This document shows, in pieces, positions 1-8,684 of a stretch of DNA of 64,000 bases. The notes below the pieces were generated by a model. That model searched no databases. It saw only the letters and a program-made list of their open reading frames with translations, and was not told the DNA's origin. The position numbers were made by a program, and so were the translations under genes. Within the stretch, counting starts at the first letter, position 1; the number at the start of each line of letters is the position of its first letter. The DNA comes from Granulicella paludicola (lineage in GTDB: Bacteria > Acidobacteriota > Terriglobia > Terriglobales > Acidobacteriaceae). Location of the stretch: NCBI RefSeq assembly GCF_025685545.1, contig NZ_JAGSYC010000025.1:867295-931294 (forward strand). The letters are read 5' to 3'.

Positions 1-1
1 G

Positions 2-2320
2 CTGGAACTGGAAGACTTCGACTTCGAGCCGCGCAAGCATTTGAAGGGCAGCGGCTGGCCGATCAGGAAGTCCGATCTCACCCCTTACTATGAGCGCGCC
101 CTGCAGTTCGCGGGCCTGCGACGGGTGGAGCGGGAAGATCATCGCGTGTGGGCCGGGTTAGGGCTTTCGATCTGCGATCTAGGGCCAGAGTTTCATATGG
201 AGTACTCGCGCTGGTGTCCGGAGCGCGATTTTTCTGTGCTGCGACGGTCGGAGCTGCGAGATTCTCGCGCACTGCAAGGGCTCTATCACGCGAACGCTGT
301 GGGATTCGTACTGAACGATACGCAAAGCGCAGTTGTGGGTGTACGGGTTCGCGGCTACGAAGGCACTGAGGTCGTCCTGACTGCGGACCGCTACGCGATG
401 GCGTTGGGCGGGATCGAGACAAACCGTCTGCTACTGCAACCGGTCGATGGAGGTGAGGCACCATGGCAGAGGAATGGCCTGCTGGGGCAGCACTTTCAGG
501 ATCACATCTCATTGAACGGCATTCCAATTAGAGAAGTGTCGACGCAGCCCGTAGCGCGCTACTTTGGCCATGTGAGTCTGGATAACTTTCGTTATCACAA
601 CAAGATTCGGCTAAGTCTTCAAGAACAGGTGAAGGCTCGCTCGCTGAATGTAGCGGGAACGATCGGACCGTGGCGAAAGGATGATCCCGAACGTGACGCG
701 GCGATGGTGATGCTACGCGAGATTGTCCGCAAGGGAAGACGGCCGAGCGTGGCCGAGTGGGCGAAGGCTGCACGGTACTTTCCGGGGATCGGATGGGAGG
801 CTATTGAACAGCGCCTGCTCGGCGACCGACCGGATGGCGGACCAGGGTGGAAGCGATTGATGCTGTCCGTTCATTCAGAGCAGTCACCGCGATCCGCCAG
901 CGCCATCACGCTCACGGAGGAGCGCGACGCGCTGGGAATGTTACGGGCGAAGGTGGACTGGCAGATCTCCGAACTGGAGCTGCTGACACTCCGGACGTAT
1001 GTGAAGCGGGCGATGACCGTCTTTGCAGCTCGGCGTTTCGCAAAGGTGGCGCCTCCGAAGGGCTTCTTCGAGGACGACGAACTGGTTCGCTCCATGTGTT
1101 CGGACAGCTACCACCACATGGGCGGCACGCGCATGTCGAGTGATCCGCGATTGGGAATCGTCGATGTCAACCTGAAGGTGCATGGAGTAGAGAATCTATA
1201 CGTCTGTTCGAGCTCGGTATTTCCGACGGGCGGCTTTTCAAACCCGACGCTGACGATCCTCGCGCTGGCGACGAGGCTGGGCGACCATCTTCGGGCGAAA
1301 GCAGTGGGTGAGGGAGTCTGGCTGCCACAGCCGCTTGAACGGCGCGAGCCGATGCGCCGCGTGGAGATTCCGGTTGCTGGTCTGGTTAAGTCTGCAAAGC
1401 CATCGCCGCAGCTGGGCTTCGGCTGCTCGTACCTCCTGGGCCCCGGGGCAGACCGGTCAACTTCGTTACGATTGCTGGCTGCGGCCTACGATGCGGGCAT
1501 CCGGCACTTCGATACGGCCAGGCTCTATGGTCAGGGCGAATGCGAGCGGCTGCTGGGTGAGTTTTTGCGCGAGCATCCCGAAGCGACGGTAACGACCAAG
1601 TTTGGCATCGAGCCACCGAATTTGGCGCAGCGAGCGATGACCGCAGCCGGACGACGTGTGAGTGCGCTCGCGGGTGCAGCAAGGCTGCTACGCGGCTCAG
1701 GCATGGTAAAGTTCAATTCCGCCAACGCGCGAGCATCGCTGGAGCGTAGCCTGCGCGCGCTGGGCAGGGAACGGATCGAACTGTTTCTTTTGCACGAGCC
1801 CGAGCGGCTGGAGCTGGTACACGACGATCTGCTGCGGTTTCTAGACGACGCGCGGACAGCAGGGAAGATTGGAGGCTTCGGCATCGGTGGCGAGGCCGCG
1901 CGCGTGGCTGAGCTGCATGGCACACGCCGGGCGTACGCTCCAGTGCTGCAATTCGAACATTCGATCTTCAGCCCGGAGCTGTCGCTACCGGATGCGAGGC
2001 GGATACATTATCGGACGTTCGTTCGACCGGCAGCGACGCTACTCCAGCGACTTAAGACAGAACCGCAACTTGCATGGTGGTGGTCAGAGATGGTGGGTGC
2101 GGACCTGCAGGAGCCTTCTGTGGTGTCGCGGCTGCTGTTGCGAGCGAGCTTGGACCAACACCCCGGCACGATGACATTGTTTTCGACGACCCACGAACAT
2201 CACATCTACGAAAACGTAACTGTAGCTGAAGACAGCAATCTCGCCGAGGCCGCCGGGCGACTGGCTAAGCTCATTCGGGAAAATGACTTGGGCATCGGGG
2301 CAGCTTTACATGGAGGGTAG
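2..2320 (+). CDS. GMC-family oxidoreductase fused to an aldo/keto reductase (5' partial)
   Basis: The reading frame is already open at base 2, so the N-terminal FAD-binding part lies outside the window; 772 residues are visible. The first ~430 carry the substrate and C-terminal part of a glucose-methanol-choline flavoenzyme, with the active-site stretch HHMGGTRMSSDPRLG (about 1111-1155) and the closing FPTGGFSNPTLTILALATRL. After a short linker (about 1310-1370) a second domain starts, with the aldo/keto reductase features LGFGCSYLLG, FDTARLYG (catalytic Asp and Tyr), VTTKFG (Lys) and LFLLHEPE (His). The family role is oxidation of an alcohol or sugar by the flavin domain and NAD(P)H-linked carbonyl reduction by the second. 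A shared sugar-type substrate is inference. No frameshift or stop separates the domains. A single-domain start near 41 is not credible because the homology runs through it. Confidence 0.85.
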   Translation: MELEDFDFEPRKHLKGSGWPIRKSDLTPYYERALQFAGLRRVEREDHRVWAGLGLSICDLGPEFHMEYSRWCPERDFSVLRRSELRDSRALQGLYHANAVGFVLNDTQSAVVGVRVRGYEGTEVVLTADRYAMALGGIETNRLLLQPVDGGEAPWQRNGLLGQHFQDHISLNGIPIREVSTQPVARYFGHVSLDNFRYHNKIRLSLQEQVKARSLNVAGTIGPWRKDDPERDAAMVMLREIVRKGRRPSVAEWAKAARYFPGIGWEAIEQRLLGDRPDGGPGWKRLMLSVHSEQSPRSASAITLTEERDALGMLRAKVDWQISELELLTLRTYVKRAMTVFAARRFAKVAPPKGFFEDDELVRSMCSDSYHHMGGTRMSSDPRLGIVDVNLKVHGVENLYVCSSSVFPTGGFSNPTLTILALATRLGDHLRAKAVGEGVWLPQPLERREPMRRVEIPVAGLVKSAKPSPQLGFGCSYLLGPGADRSTSLRLLAAAYDAGIRHFDTARLYGQGECERLLGEFLREHPEATVTTKFGIEPPNLAQRAMTAAGRRVSALAGAARLLRGSGMVKFNSANARASLERSLRALGRERIELFLLHEPERLELVHDDLLRFLDDARTAGKIGGFGIGGEAARVAELHGTRRAYAPVLQFEHSIFSPELSLPDARRIHYRTFVRPAATLLQRLKTEPQLAWWWSEMVGADLQEPSVVSRLLLRASLDQHPGTMTLFSTTHEHHIYENVTVAEDSNLAEAAGRLAKLIRENDLGIGAALHGG

Positions 2321-2588
2321 AGCGAGAGAACATTGATGCTCAGCAGCTACACAATCTTCACTGTACAGAATATGTGTTATCGGACGTAGTTGAAGTGCTG
2401 CTGTGTCCATACTTTCTAATCTTGCCTGTGTGTAACCACTGACCGGGATATCAGACCTGCGCCTCTTTCTGTTGGCTCGAGCGCCCGTCGTTATTGCTGA
2501 AACTACTCATCTTACGTCGTAAAAGGTCCTGCGGATGACGGCTTGGAAGGCTTGTAGTAAGATCAAGAAGTTGCATCCGTACCTGAGC

Positions 2589-2676
2589 GGAGAGATGGCC
2601 GAGTGGCTGAAGGCGCACGCTTGGAAAGCGTGTATACCGCAAGGTATCCAGGGTTCGAATCCCTGTCTCTCCGCCA
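2589..2676 (+). tRNA. tRNA-Ser (anticodon GGA)
   Basis: The 88-base gene folds as a class II tRNA. The acceptor stem GGAGAGA pairs with TCTCTCC, followed by G and an encoded CCA. The anticodon loop TTGGAAA (2621-2627) sits between CACGC and GCGTG and gives anticodon GGA at 2623-2625. A long variable arm and the T arm GGTTCGAATCC follow. It reads UCC and UCU serine codons. Confidence 0.96.
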
Positions 2677-2744
2677 TACACCCTCCCGCAACTTCCCCCC
2701 GAGTTATCAAACTAAGACACAAGACTTTGTGAGCCCCTCTGCGG

Positions 2745-3080
2745 TTGGCAGGCGGGTGGGCTGTACACTTTCACGGGAGACGACGCGTTCAGCTGGGAGC
2801 TTTGCGGTCCATTCCGGTCGTGCCACAGGAGCGCATCTATCCTGAGGTGCTGGAAAGGGCGGCTGCGCTGATACAGGCACCACGGATTCTTCACTTCGCT
2901 GGCTCTAAGCCATGGAAGAGCGGACTGCGTAGCCCCTACCGGCAGGAGTATTACGACGCTCTCCGACGCTCTGGTTTCCACACGCCTATGAACTTTCGGC
3001 GAGCTCGGCTTTCCGAAACCGTTCAGGCGATGTGGTTCTTCATCACCCATCGACTGAGCCGTGTGGTTTCGAAACAGTAA
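2745..3080 (+). pseudogene. C-terminal remnant of a family 8-like glycosyltransferase
   Basis: This frame starts only 69 bases after tRNA-Ser. From about 2810 it encodes a stretch resembling the last part of GT8-type LPS glycosyltransferases: PQERIYPEVLERAAALI, then ILHFAGSKPWKSG (the family's H-F-x-G-x-KPW signature), then YRQEYYDALRRSGF. The first ~20 residues do not look like this family. A GT8 enzyme normally has about 280-330 residues with an N-terminal DxD metal motif, and none is present here. I read it as a decayed 3' end beside a tRNA gene, a common site for element insertion and excision. There is no convincing ribosome-binding site. The antisense frame over the same bases is judged a shadow. 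The gene could also be a short hypothetical protein. Confidence 0.55.
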
Positions 3081-3140
3081 GAACCAATAGAGGTTGCAGT
3101 TTCGGACTGGCAGCTTCCCTTCCTGCTATAGTTCGTGCGA

Positions 3141-5519
3141 ATGAACCTCCTCCGAACTTTCCGTCTTCTGGTTGCTTTTAGCCTCGTAAGCCTCCCTGCG
3201 GCAAGCGCGCAAAGGCTTGATCTTACACGCGATAAGGCTACGGTCGTCGTGGAACCGTACGCCGCGAACATCGTGCATGTATCGCTCAGTCTCGATCGCG
3301 CGTCGGCACTCGCCGCACCCGGCTACGGGATCCTTGCGCATAACGATGTTTCCGGCTGGAACGTGGTAAGTGGCTCTGCCGTCGACACATTGCAGTCCTC
3401 GCGGATGCGTGTTGAAGTCTCTCCGCAAAACCGTCCGTCTGCACCTACAGGCACAGGCGCGGATATCGCAAAGTTTTTCAACGGTTCCACGCCATATGTC
3501 GGCATCAGCATTGCCACGCCCGATGGCAGGACACTTCTGGACATGCAGGGCTGGCAGATGTCTGTGCCGAATTATAAAGATGGCAATCATGACATCCTGT
3601 ACGACCGGCGGCCGACCGACCACGAGTTCTATCGCGTCGGGGCGAGCTTTGCAGCGCCGAAGGATGAGCACTATTACGGCCTTGGACAGAATCAGGAAGG
3701 GTATCTCGATCGCCGAGGCCACGTCGTTCGTTGCGCGCATGACTACGATGCTCCCGGTGGCCAGAGCGTCTGCGTGCCCTTCGTTGTGACGAACAAGGGG
3801 TATGGCATCGTGTGGGACAATCCTTCGCGTACGACAGTTTCTTTTGCGCTGGGCGACCAGACACGTTGGACCTCTGATGTTGGCCAGCGCGTGTCGTTCT
3901 TTGTCATCGCTGGCAGCACCTATGACGAGATCTACGAAGGCTATCGCAAGCTCACCGGCGATGTACCCATGTTGCCAAAGTCAGCGTATGGCTACATCCA
4001 GTGCAAACAGCGGTACTCGAGCCAAGCGGAGCTGATGGCTGTAGCGAAGGGCTATCGCGATCGTCATCTGCCTATCGACGATCTGGTGATTGACTGGTTC
4101 CATTACACGAAGATGGGCGAGATGGACATGGACCCTACAAAGTGGCCCGACCCTGTCGCGATGAACCAGCAACTCCACGCGATGAACTTTCACACGATGA
4201 TTAGCGTATGGCCGCGGTTCGTGCCGGAGGACCGCTACTACGCAACAATCCTGAAGAATGGATGGTTCGAGCACCTAGCGGATGGCACGGCGACAAACGG
4301 TCTGCCCTACGATCGCGCGGGAGCAGACATCGACACCACCAACCCTGACGCAGCGAAGTGGTACTGGAGCATCATCAAGCAGAACTATGTTGCCAAAGGC
4401 TTCGACGCCTTCTGGGCCGATGAGACCGAGCCCGATCTTCCGCCCAATGGCAGCTACTTTCACGTTGGTCCCGGCACGGAGTTCTTCAACACCTATCCGC
4501 TCTTCCACACGGCGGCGTTTTACAACGGCATGAGGAAGGATATGCCAGAGCGCGCTCTGATTTTAGCGCGAGACAGCTATCTTGGCGCACAGCACAACGG
4601 TACGATCTTCTGGTCATCGGATATAGGTCCCAGTTGGGATGTACTGCAGCGGCAGGTCTCGACCGGTATCAACTTCGTGGCTTCGGGCATGCCGTACTGG
4701 AGCACGGACATTGGCGGCTGGCAATTTCTGCCGAACGTTCATAAGCCGGAGCGCCCGGTGCTCATCGACCCCTCCGACGCACGGGCGGAGGTTGGTGGTT
4801 ATGATGACTACCCCGAGCTCTATGTGCGCTGGTTCGAGTACGGAGCCTTCCAGCCGAACTTCCGCTCCCACGGCAGCCGACCTGAGAATGAAGTGTGGTC
4901 GTACGGCAAACAGGCTGAGCCGATTCTTGCGAAGTATCTGCGGCTGCGCTACCAGCTGATGCCTTACATCTACTCTTTGGGCTATCGCGCAAACCAGACA
5001 GGTGCGCCGTTTATGCGCGGACTGTTTATGGACTTCGGAAACGATCCGAAGACGGCCGACATCGGCGATGAATACATGTTTGGCCCAGCGCTGCTGGTTG
5101 CTCCGGTCACGGAGCAGGGTCGCACCTCACGCAAGGTCTATCTGCCAGCGGGAACCGACTGGTACAACTTCTGGACGAACGAGCGCGTTCATGGAGGGCA
5201 GTCCGTCACAGTAGATGCACCTATCGACACGATTCCGCTCTTCGTTCGCGCCGGGTCTATTCTGCCGATGGGTTCTTCAGTGGAGAGTACGAACGAGGTG
5301 CAGAAGATCGCGGCTCTTCGCGTATATCCTGGAGCAAACGGAGACTTCGAACTTTACCGTGATGATGGCAAGACCTACGCCTACGAACATGGAGCCTATG
5401 AGCTTACGCATCTCCACTGGTCAGACGCTGATCACAAGCTCACACACAGCGGAGCCCCGGTAGACTTCACCGGGGCCGCTGAATCAATCGATGTTGTCAC
5501 TGCGAAGACGACGCGCTAG
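3141..5519 (+). CDS. Secreted glycoside hydrolase family 31 (alpha-glucosidase/alpha-xylosidase type)
   Basis: The 792-residue product begins with a signal peptide (MNLLRTFRLLVAFSLVSLPA, cleavage near ASA-Q). ATG 3141 is preferred over the upstream GTG at 3135 because it opens this peptide directly. An N-terminal beta-sandwich is followed by the GH31 barrel. The nucleophile motif is FWADETEP, with Asp427 in WADE. The likely acid/base is Asp494 in FWSSDIGPSW, followed by GMPYWSTDIGGW and FRSHGSRPENEVW, which line the pocket. C-terminal beta domains include LFVRAGSILPMG. GH31 enzymes release alpha-linked glucose or xylose from oligosaccharides; the exact substrate cannot be read here. A plant-polymer role (for example xyloglucan) would fit the pectinase locus further along. 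Its stop overlaps the stop of the convergent next gene by three bases. Confidence 0.93.
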   Translation: MNLLRTFRLLVAFSLVSLPAASAQRLDLTRDKATVVVEPYAANIVHVSLSLDRASALAAPGYGILAHNDVSGWNVVSGSAVDTLQSSRMRVEVSPQNRPSAPTGTGADIAKFFNGSTPYVGISIATPDGRTLLDMQGWQMSVPNYKDGNHDILYDRRPTDHEFYRVGASFAAPKDEHYYGLGQNQEGYLDRRGHVVRCAHDYDAPGGQSVCVPFVVTNKGYGIVWDNPSRTTVSFALGDQTRWTSDVGQRVSFFVIAGSTYDEIYEGYRKLTGDVPMLPKSAYGYIQCKQRYSSQAELMAVAKGYRDRHLPIDDLVIDWFHYTKMGEMDMDPTKWPDPVAMNQQLHAMNFHTMISVWPRFVPEDRYYATILKNGWFEHLADGTATNGLPYDRAGADIDTTNPDAAKWYWSIIKQNYVAKGFDAFWADETEPDLPPNGSYFHVGPGTEFFNTYPLFHTAAFYNGMRKDMPERALILARDSYLGAQHNGTIFWSSDIGPSWDVLQRQVSTGINFVASGMPYWSTDIGGWQFLPNVHKPERPVLIDPSDARAEVGGYDDYPELYVRWFEYGAFQPNFRSHGSRPENEVWSYGKQAEPILAKYLRLRYQLMPYIYSLGYRANQTGAPFMRGLFMDFGNDPKTADIGDEYMFGPALLVAPVTEQGRTSRKVYLPAGTDWYNFWTNERVHGGQSVTVDAPIDTIPLFVRAGSILPMGSSVESTNEVQKIAALRVYPGANGDFELYRDDGKTYAYEHGAYELTHLHWSDADHKLTHSGAPVDFTGAAESIDVVTAKTTR

Positions 5520-6316
5520 TCGCCGGTCTTCTGGTGAAACAGGGAGTGATTTACGTCGGGCCAGAACTCCTTCACGGCGAAGGTAAAGCTGTCGATTGCT
5601 ACGTCGGTGATCCAACGCTGATACACCTTGGTGAAGGTGCGATCGGAACCAGGATAGTAGAGCGACGAGATGCCTGAGGCAGCGCCTGCTCCAACGATCT
5701 CGGACGCGTTGAAGGTTGCATTACCGCTGTCGGTCCGCGTCACGAAGCCGCGCGTCAACGCGTAGCCAGCCCGCTTGATATAGCTTCCGTGACCCAAAGT
5801 GTAGTAACGGCTATCTTCGTGCGTCAGAGTTGGGACGACCGACTCTACCATCATGTTCTCGCCGGTGTTGTCGGCAAAGGTGTGCCAGAAGTAGCGACCA
5901 TACACGACTCCACCGGATGCACCTGTATCGCTGAATTCATGCGTGGAACCTTCCGCATCCGCCACACCGGCCTGCGCGGCGACAAAGATAAATGCCGAGT
6001 AGTCGAAGCTGTCCTGTAGACCGGTCTTGAATTTCTGCGCGGGCGTCTGCGGCGGTAGCTTCACGTCGGCGCTGACAGAGCGGAAGTTGGGGATGATGCC
6101 GAGGATGCGCTTGGTCTGCTGAGGGCCAGCCTGCGCTGAGGCATTCGTTGTCGCCTGGGGATCGCCACCGATGGCCATGGAGGCAGAGGGTGCCTCCGGG
6201 AGCGAACTCGACTCCATTGGCGTAGCTGCCTCCAGCGTCTGCGCAGAAAGCGCAGACGGGAACAAACTTGAAAAGATGGCAGTGGCAAGAGCCAGGCGAA
6301 GTGCGACGTTCTTCAT
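5516..6316 (-). CDS. Secreted/outer-membrane-type hypothetical protein
   Basis: I do not recognise a characterised family. ATG 6316 is chosen because it starts a clear signal peptide (MKNVALRLALATAIFSSLF, cleavage near LSA-Q); the frame extends to 6436 without adding sensible sequence. The mature ~240 residues begin with a Ser/Pro/Ala/Gln-rich stretch, then KRILGIIPNFRSV. The C-terminal half alternates polar and aromatic residues (VVYGRYFWHTFADNTGENMM, YYTLGHGSYIKRAGYALTRG, AASGISSLYYPGSDRTFTKV), which suits an outer-membrane or periplasmic beta structure. It converges on the GH31 gene, the two stop codons sharing CTAG, and is divergent from the HAD gene. A structural envelope protein is the most I would infer. 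Confidence 0.7.
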   Translation of the reverse strand: MKNVALRLALATAIFSSLFPSALSAQTLEAATPMESSSLPEAPSASMAIGGDPQATTNASAQAGPQQTKRILGIIPNFRSVSADVKLPPQTPAQKFKTGLQDSFDYSAFIFVAAQAGVADAEGSTHEFSDTGASGGVVYGRYFWHTFADNTGENMMVESVVPTLTHEDSRYYTLGHGSYIKRAGYALTRGFVTRTDSGNATFNASEIVGAGAASGISSLYYPGSDRTFTKVYQRWITDVAIDSFTFAVKEFWPDVNHSLFHQKTGD

Positions 6317-6430
6317 GTGGACAGTTTCTCCATGTGGCCGGAGCCGGGTATCTCTTATCAGACGCGTAAAGGCTGGATTCGGATGTAAAGACTTAGAATG
6401 AGCAATGAAACAGAGGAGATACCATCGAAA

Positions 6431-7126
6431 ATGCACACGGAACAGACACTGCTGTTTGACGCGGATGACACCCTTTGGGAGAACAACATCTACTTTGAGC
6501 AGGCCATTACCGCCTTCATTTCATATCTGGATCACCGCGTACACACCTCCGAAGAGGTGCGCGAGCATTTGAACCACTGCGAACGCGCAACGATTGCGGA
6601 GTTTGGCTACGGCCTGAAGAGCTTTCAGCGCTCGCTCGTGGCATGCTTCGAGCAGCTCAGTGACGGACCGATGACGGCGGAGAAACATGAACGCATTGTC
6701 AGCTTCGCGCGCTCGATTGCGGACCGCGAGATCGAGCTACTGCCATCTGTGGATGAGACACTACGTGCCTTGAAGTCGCGCCATACGCTCTACCTTGTCA
6801 CCAAGGGCAACCTCGAAGAGCAGACGGACAAGCTCGAGCGCTCCGGACTTGCTCCCTACTTTGCGGGGGTGGAAGTGCTCGCCGAGAAGAATCCAGCGGC
6901 GTACGCAGAGCTGGTGAGCCGTCACAAGCTCGAAACGGCAAAAACGTGGATGATCGGCAACTCGCCAAAGTCCGATATCAATCCGTCACTCGCTATCGGA
7001 CTGAACGCCATCTTTATTCCACACGACTTTACGTGGGTGCTGGAGCACGAGGTCGTCGAGCAGCCACGCGGAGAGTCACGCCTGCTTGAACTCGGAAGCT
7101 TCGTTGAGCTGCTCGGCCATTTCTAG
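6431..7126 (+). CDS. HAD-superfamily hydrolase
   Basis: This 231-residue soluble protein carries the four HAD motifs in order: LLFDADDTLW (nucleophile and acid/base Asp), YLVTKGN (motif II), the Lys of AEKNPAAY (motif III) and MIGNSPKSDI (metal-binding motif IV). A helical cap lies between motifs I and II, as in phosphoglycolate phosphatase or nucleotidase-like subclass I enzymes. Such enzymes remove phosphate from small metabolites by a phospho-aspartate intermediate; the substrate is not predictable. ATG 6431 is preferred because AGAGGAG at 6412-6418 precedes it and few residues then precede motif I. In-frame ATGs at 6398 and 6404 remain possible. Transcription is divergent from the envelope gene ending at 6316. 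Confidence 0.87.
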   Translation: MHTEQTLLFDADDTLWENNIYFEQAITAFISYLDHRVHTSEEVREHLNHCERATIAEFGYGLKSFQRSLVACFEQLSDGPMTAEKHERIVSFARSIADREIELLPSVDETLRALKSRHTLYLVTKGNLEEQTDKLERSGLAPYFAGVEVLAEKNPAAYAELVSRHKLETAKTWMIGNSPKSDINPSLAIGLNAIFIPHDFTWVLEHEVVEQPRGESRLLELGSFVELLGHF

Positions 7127-7138
7127 TTGAATCTGGAA

Positions 7139-8086
7139 TTAGGGTTCGTTCTTGTAGATCCCGATCTGCTCGGCGCGGCCTTCTACGAGCCGCACGCGAA
7201 ACATCGCCTGCGTATTGAACGACCAGGCGAGCTGGCCATCCGCAGTGATGGCAATCACGCCGCCCTCGCCCTTTAGTCCGCTGAGCTGGCGCTGAACCAC
7301 TTCATCCTCAGCCTGCTGCAGATTCAGCCCGGTGTACTGCACGAGCGCGCAGATGCTGCGCGCGACCTGAAGTTTGAGAAACGCCTCGCCTGTTCCGGTT
7401 GAAGATACCGCGCAGGAACGATTCGATGCGTAGGTTTCCTCGGTCAGCAGCGGCAGATCGTTTGCCGCCGACGCTGCACTCTTGCCAGTCGTTCCAGCAG
7501 CCAGGTCGCCCATTCGGTCACGAACGACCATGCCTAGAGTGCCGCCGTCTGATGTGTCTTCGACAAAGCTTGAGGCTGGTATCTGCGTCAGACCCTGCTT
7601 CGTAGCGAACTGATCTGCTTCTTCTCCGCTGAGTGAGCGGTTCTGCGACTTAGACAGGACTGCCTTCGCCAGAGAGATCGGGTGTTTCGTAGTCTTCACA
7701 CCGATCACAGAGCCAGACTTTGTTGTTGAGCCATCCATGATTGACGCCTCAAGACCACTTGTTCTTGTCGCGGCAAACTGCGGGTCGTCTTCAAGCACAA
7801 GCAGACCAGCCTCCACCGCTGAGATTGCTGAGCCGTTTGCGTTCAGAACGCGTGCGGCGGCCTGCGTGGCAAGCTCAAGTGCAGCGCGGTAAGACTTCTC
7901 TTTCTCAGGGGTGAGGGAGCCATGTTGTAGCGAAGTGGCACGCCCGTGAAGCAGGATGACCCATTTGCCAGGAGGTGCTTGTTGTGCCGTCGTAGGAGAG
8001 GCAGAATCAGCTTGTGCGGATGCGGTAAAGTACGATGGAAGTGTAAGGCCGAGCGCGAGGCAGAAGGCCCCAAATTTCTTCGACAT
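7139..8086 (-). CDS. Isoaspartyl peptidase/L-asparaginase-like Ntn hydrolase, divergent
   Basis: The product has 315 residues and a signal peptide (MSKKFGAFCLALGLTLPSYF, cleavage near ASA-Q), which decides the start at 8086. It follows the plant-type asparaginase layout: an N-terminal alpha part (NGSAISAVEAGLLVLEDDP, ASIMDG, HPISLAKAVL), then DGGTLGMVV, whose Thr should be the autocatalytic nucleophile exposed by self-cleavage, then GTGEAFLKL and GGVIAITADG. Family members hydrolyse isoaspartyl dipeptides or asparagine. Several usual elements are changed: HGGAG reads HGRAT, the FNAGRGAVLN loop is shortened to FAATRTSGL, and the substrate-binding GRVGDSP segment reads SAANDLP. The fold and nucleophile are visible, but substrate range or activity may differ. 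The protein is probably periplasmic. Confidence 0.85.
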   Translation of the reverse strand: MSKKFGAFCLALGLTLPSYFTASAQADSASPTTAQQAPPGKWVILLHGRATSLQHGSLTPEKEKSYRAALELATQAAARVLNANGSAISAVEAGLLVLEDDPQFAATRTSGLEASIMDGSTTKSGSVIGVKTTKHPISLAKAVLSKSQNRSLSGEEADQFATKQGLTQIPASSFVEDTSDGGTLGMVVRDRMGDLAAGTTGKSAASAANDLPLLTEETYASNRSCAVSSTGTGEAFLKLQVARSICALVQYTGLNLQQAEDEVVQRQLSGLKGEGGVIAITADGQLAWSFNTQAMFRVRLVEGRAEQIGIYKNEP

Positions 8087-8188
8087 AGGCCTCAGTGTAG
8101 AGCACTCTTTTATCAACAACGGAGTGATGCTATACTCAAAAACAGATTGCTCGTCACACCTGGCAGACATTTGTTCGTCAGGCTCCAT

Positions 8189-8273
8189 GCGGAGGTGGCG
8201 AAATTGGCAGACGCACTAGCTTGAGGTGCTAGCGCCGCAAGGCATAGGGGTTCAAGTCCCCTCCTCCGCACCA
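8189..8273 (+). tRNA. tRNA-Leu (anticodon GAG)
   Basis: The 85-base class II tRNA has acceptor stem GCGGAGG pairing with CCTCCGC, then A and an encoded CCA. The anticodon stem CTAGC/GCTAG encloses loop TTGAGGT, with anticodon GAG at 8223-8225. A variable arm and the T arm GGTTCAAGTCC follow. It reads CUC and CUU leucine codons and lies just upstream of secG on the same strand. Confidence 0.96.
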
Positions 8274-8322
8274 AAATTTTAGAGTTTAGCCGCTTCGGCG
8301 GCGTGAAGGTTGTTCGCAAGTC

Positions 8323-8613
8323 ATGATGATTCTCCTTGTAATCGTGCACGTGGTTGTGTGCCTCTTCCTGATTGGTGTCGTGCTTTTGCAGCAGGGCAAG
8401 TCGGCTGATCTCGCCGGCGCATTTGGTGGTCAGGGTTCGCAGACGGCTTTCGGTCCGCGCGGCGCGTCCAACCTCCTCACGAAGCTCACGACCTGGTCTG
8501 CCATCATCTTCATGCTCACCTCCATCGGCTTGACGGTTGTGATGTCGAAGAACTCCTCGCACCGTTCGGTTCTCTCAGGTATGTCCTCTCAGTCGACTCC
8601 TGCAAAGAAGTAG
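8323..8613 (+). CDS. secG: Preprotein translocase subunit SecG
   Basis: This 96-residue protein has the SecG pattern: a first membrane helix at about residues 3-21 ([20 protein letters not shown]), the conserved loop [20 protein letters not shown] with FGPRG, then a second helix at about 52-74 ([16 protein letters not shown]) and a polar tail. SecG is the small inner-membrane subunit that assists SecYEG-mediated export. The start is one of two adjacent ATGs (8323 or 8326). It lies about 50 bases after tRNA-Leu and is followed by a strong intrinsic terminator, so it may be co-transcribed with the tRNA. Confidence 0.96.
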   Translation: MMILLVIVHVVVCLFLIGVVLLQQGKSADLAGAFGGQGSQTAFGPRGASNLLTKLTTWSAIIFMLTSIGLTVVMSKNSSHRSVLSGMSSQSTPAKK

Positions 8614-8635
8614 TCATCCAGTTTAGAAACATCTG

Positions 8636-8667
8636 AAGCGCAGGCATCGAGCCTGCGCTTTTGCTTT
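8636..8667 (+). terminator. Rho-independent terminator of secG
   Basis: A perfect 10-bp stem, AAGCGCAGGC/GCCTGCGCTT, with a five-base loop is followed by a T-rich run. It begins 22 bases after the secG stop and ends before the next ribosome-binding site. Confidence 0.9.
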
Positions 8668-8684
8668 GGGTAAGAGGTACTTCC

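Noticed and set aside
2451..2845. Short frames on both strands across tRNA-Ser
   Set aside because: They translate the tRNA itself (peptides of the GIRTLDTLRYTRF and GFEPWIPCG kind are common false calls over tRNA genes).
7946..8224. Plus-strand frames running into tRNA-Leu
   Set aside because: They are antisense to the asparaginase-like gene and end inside the tRNA; no family features.
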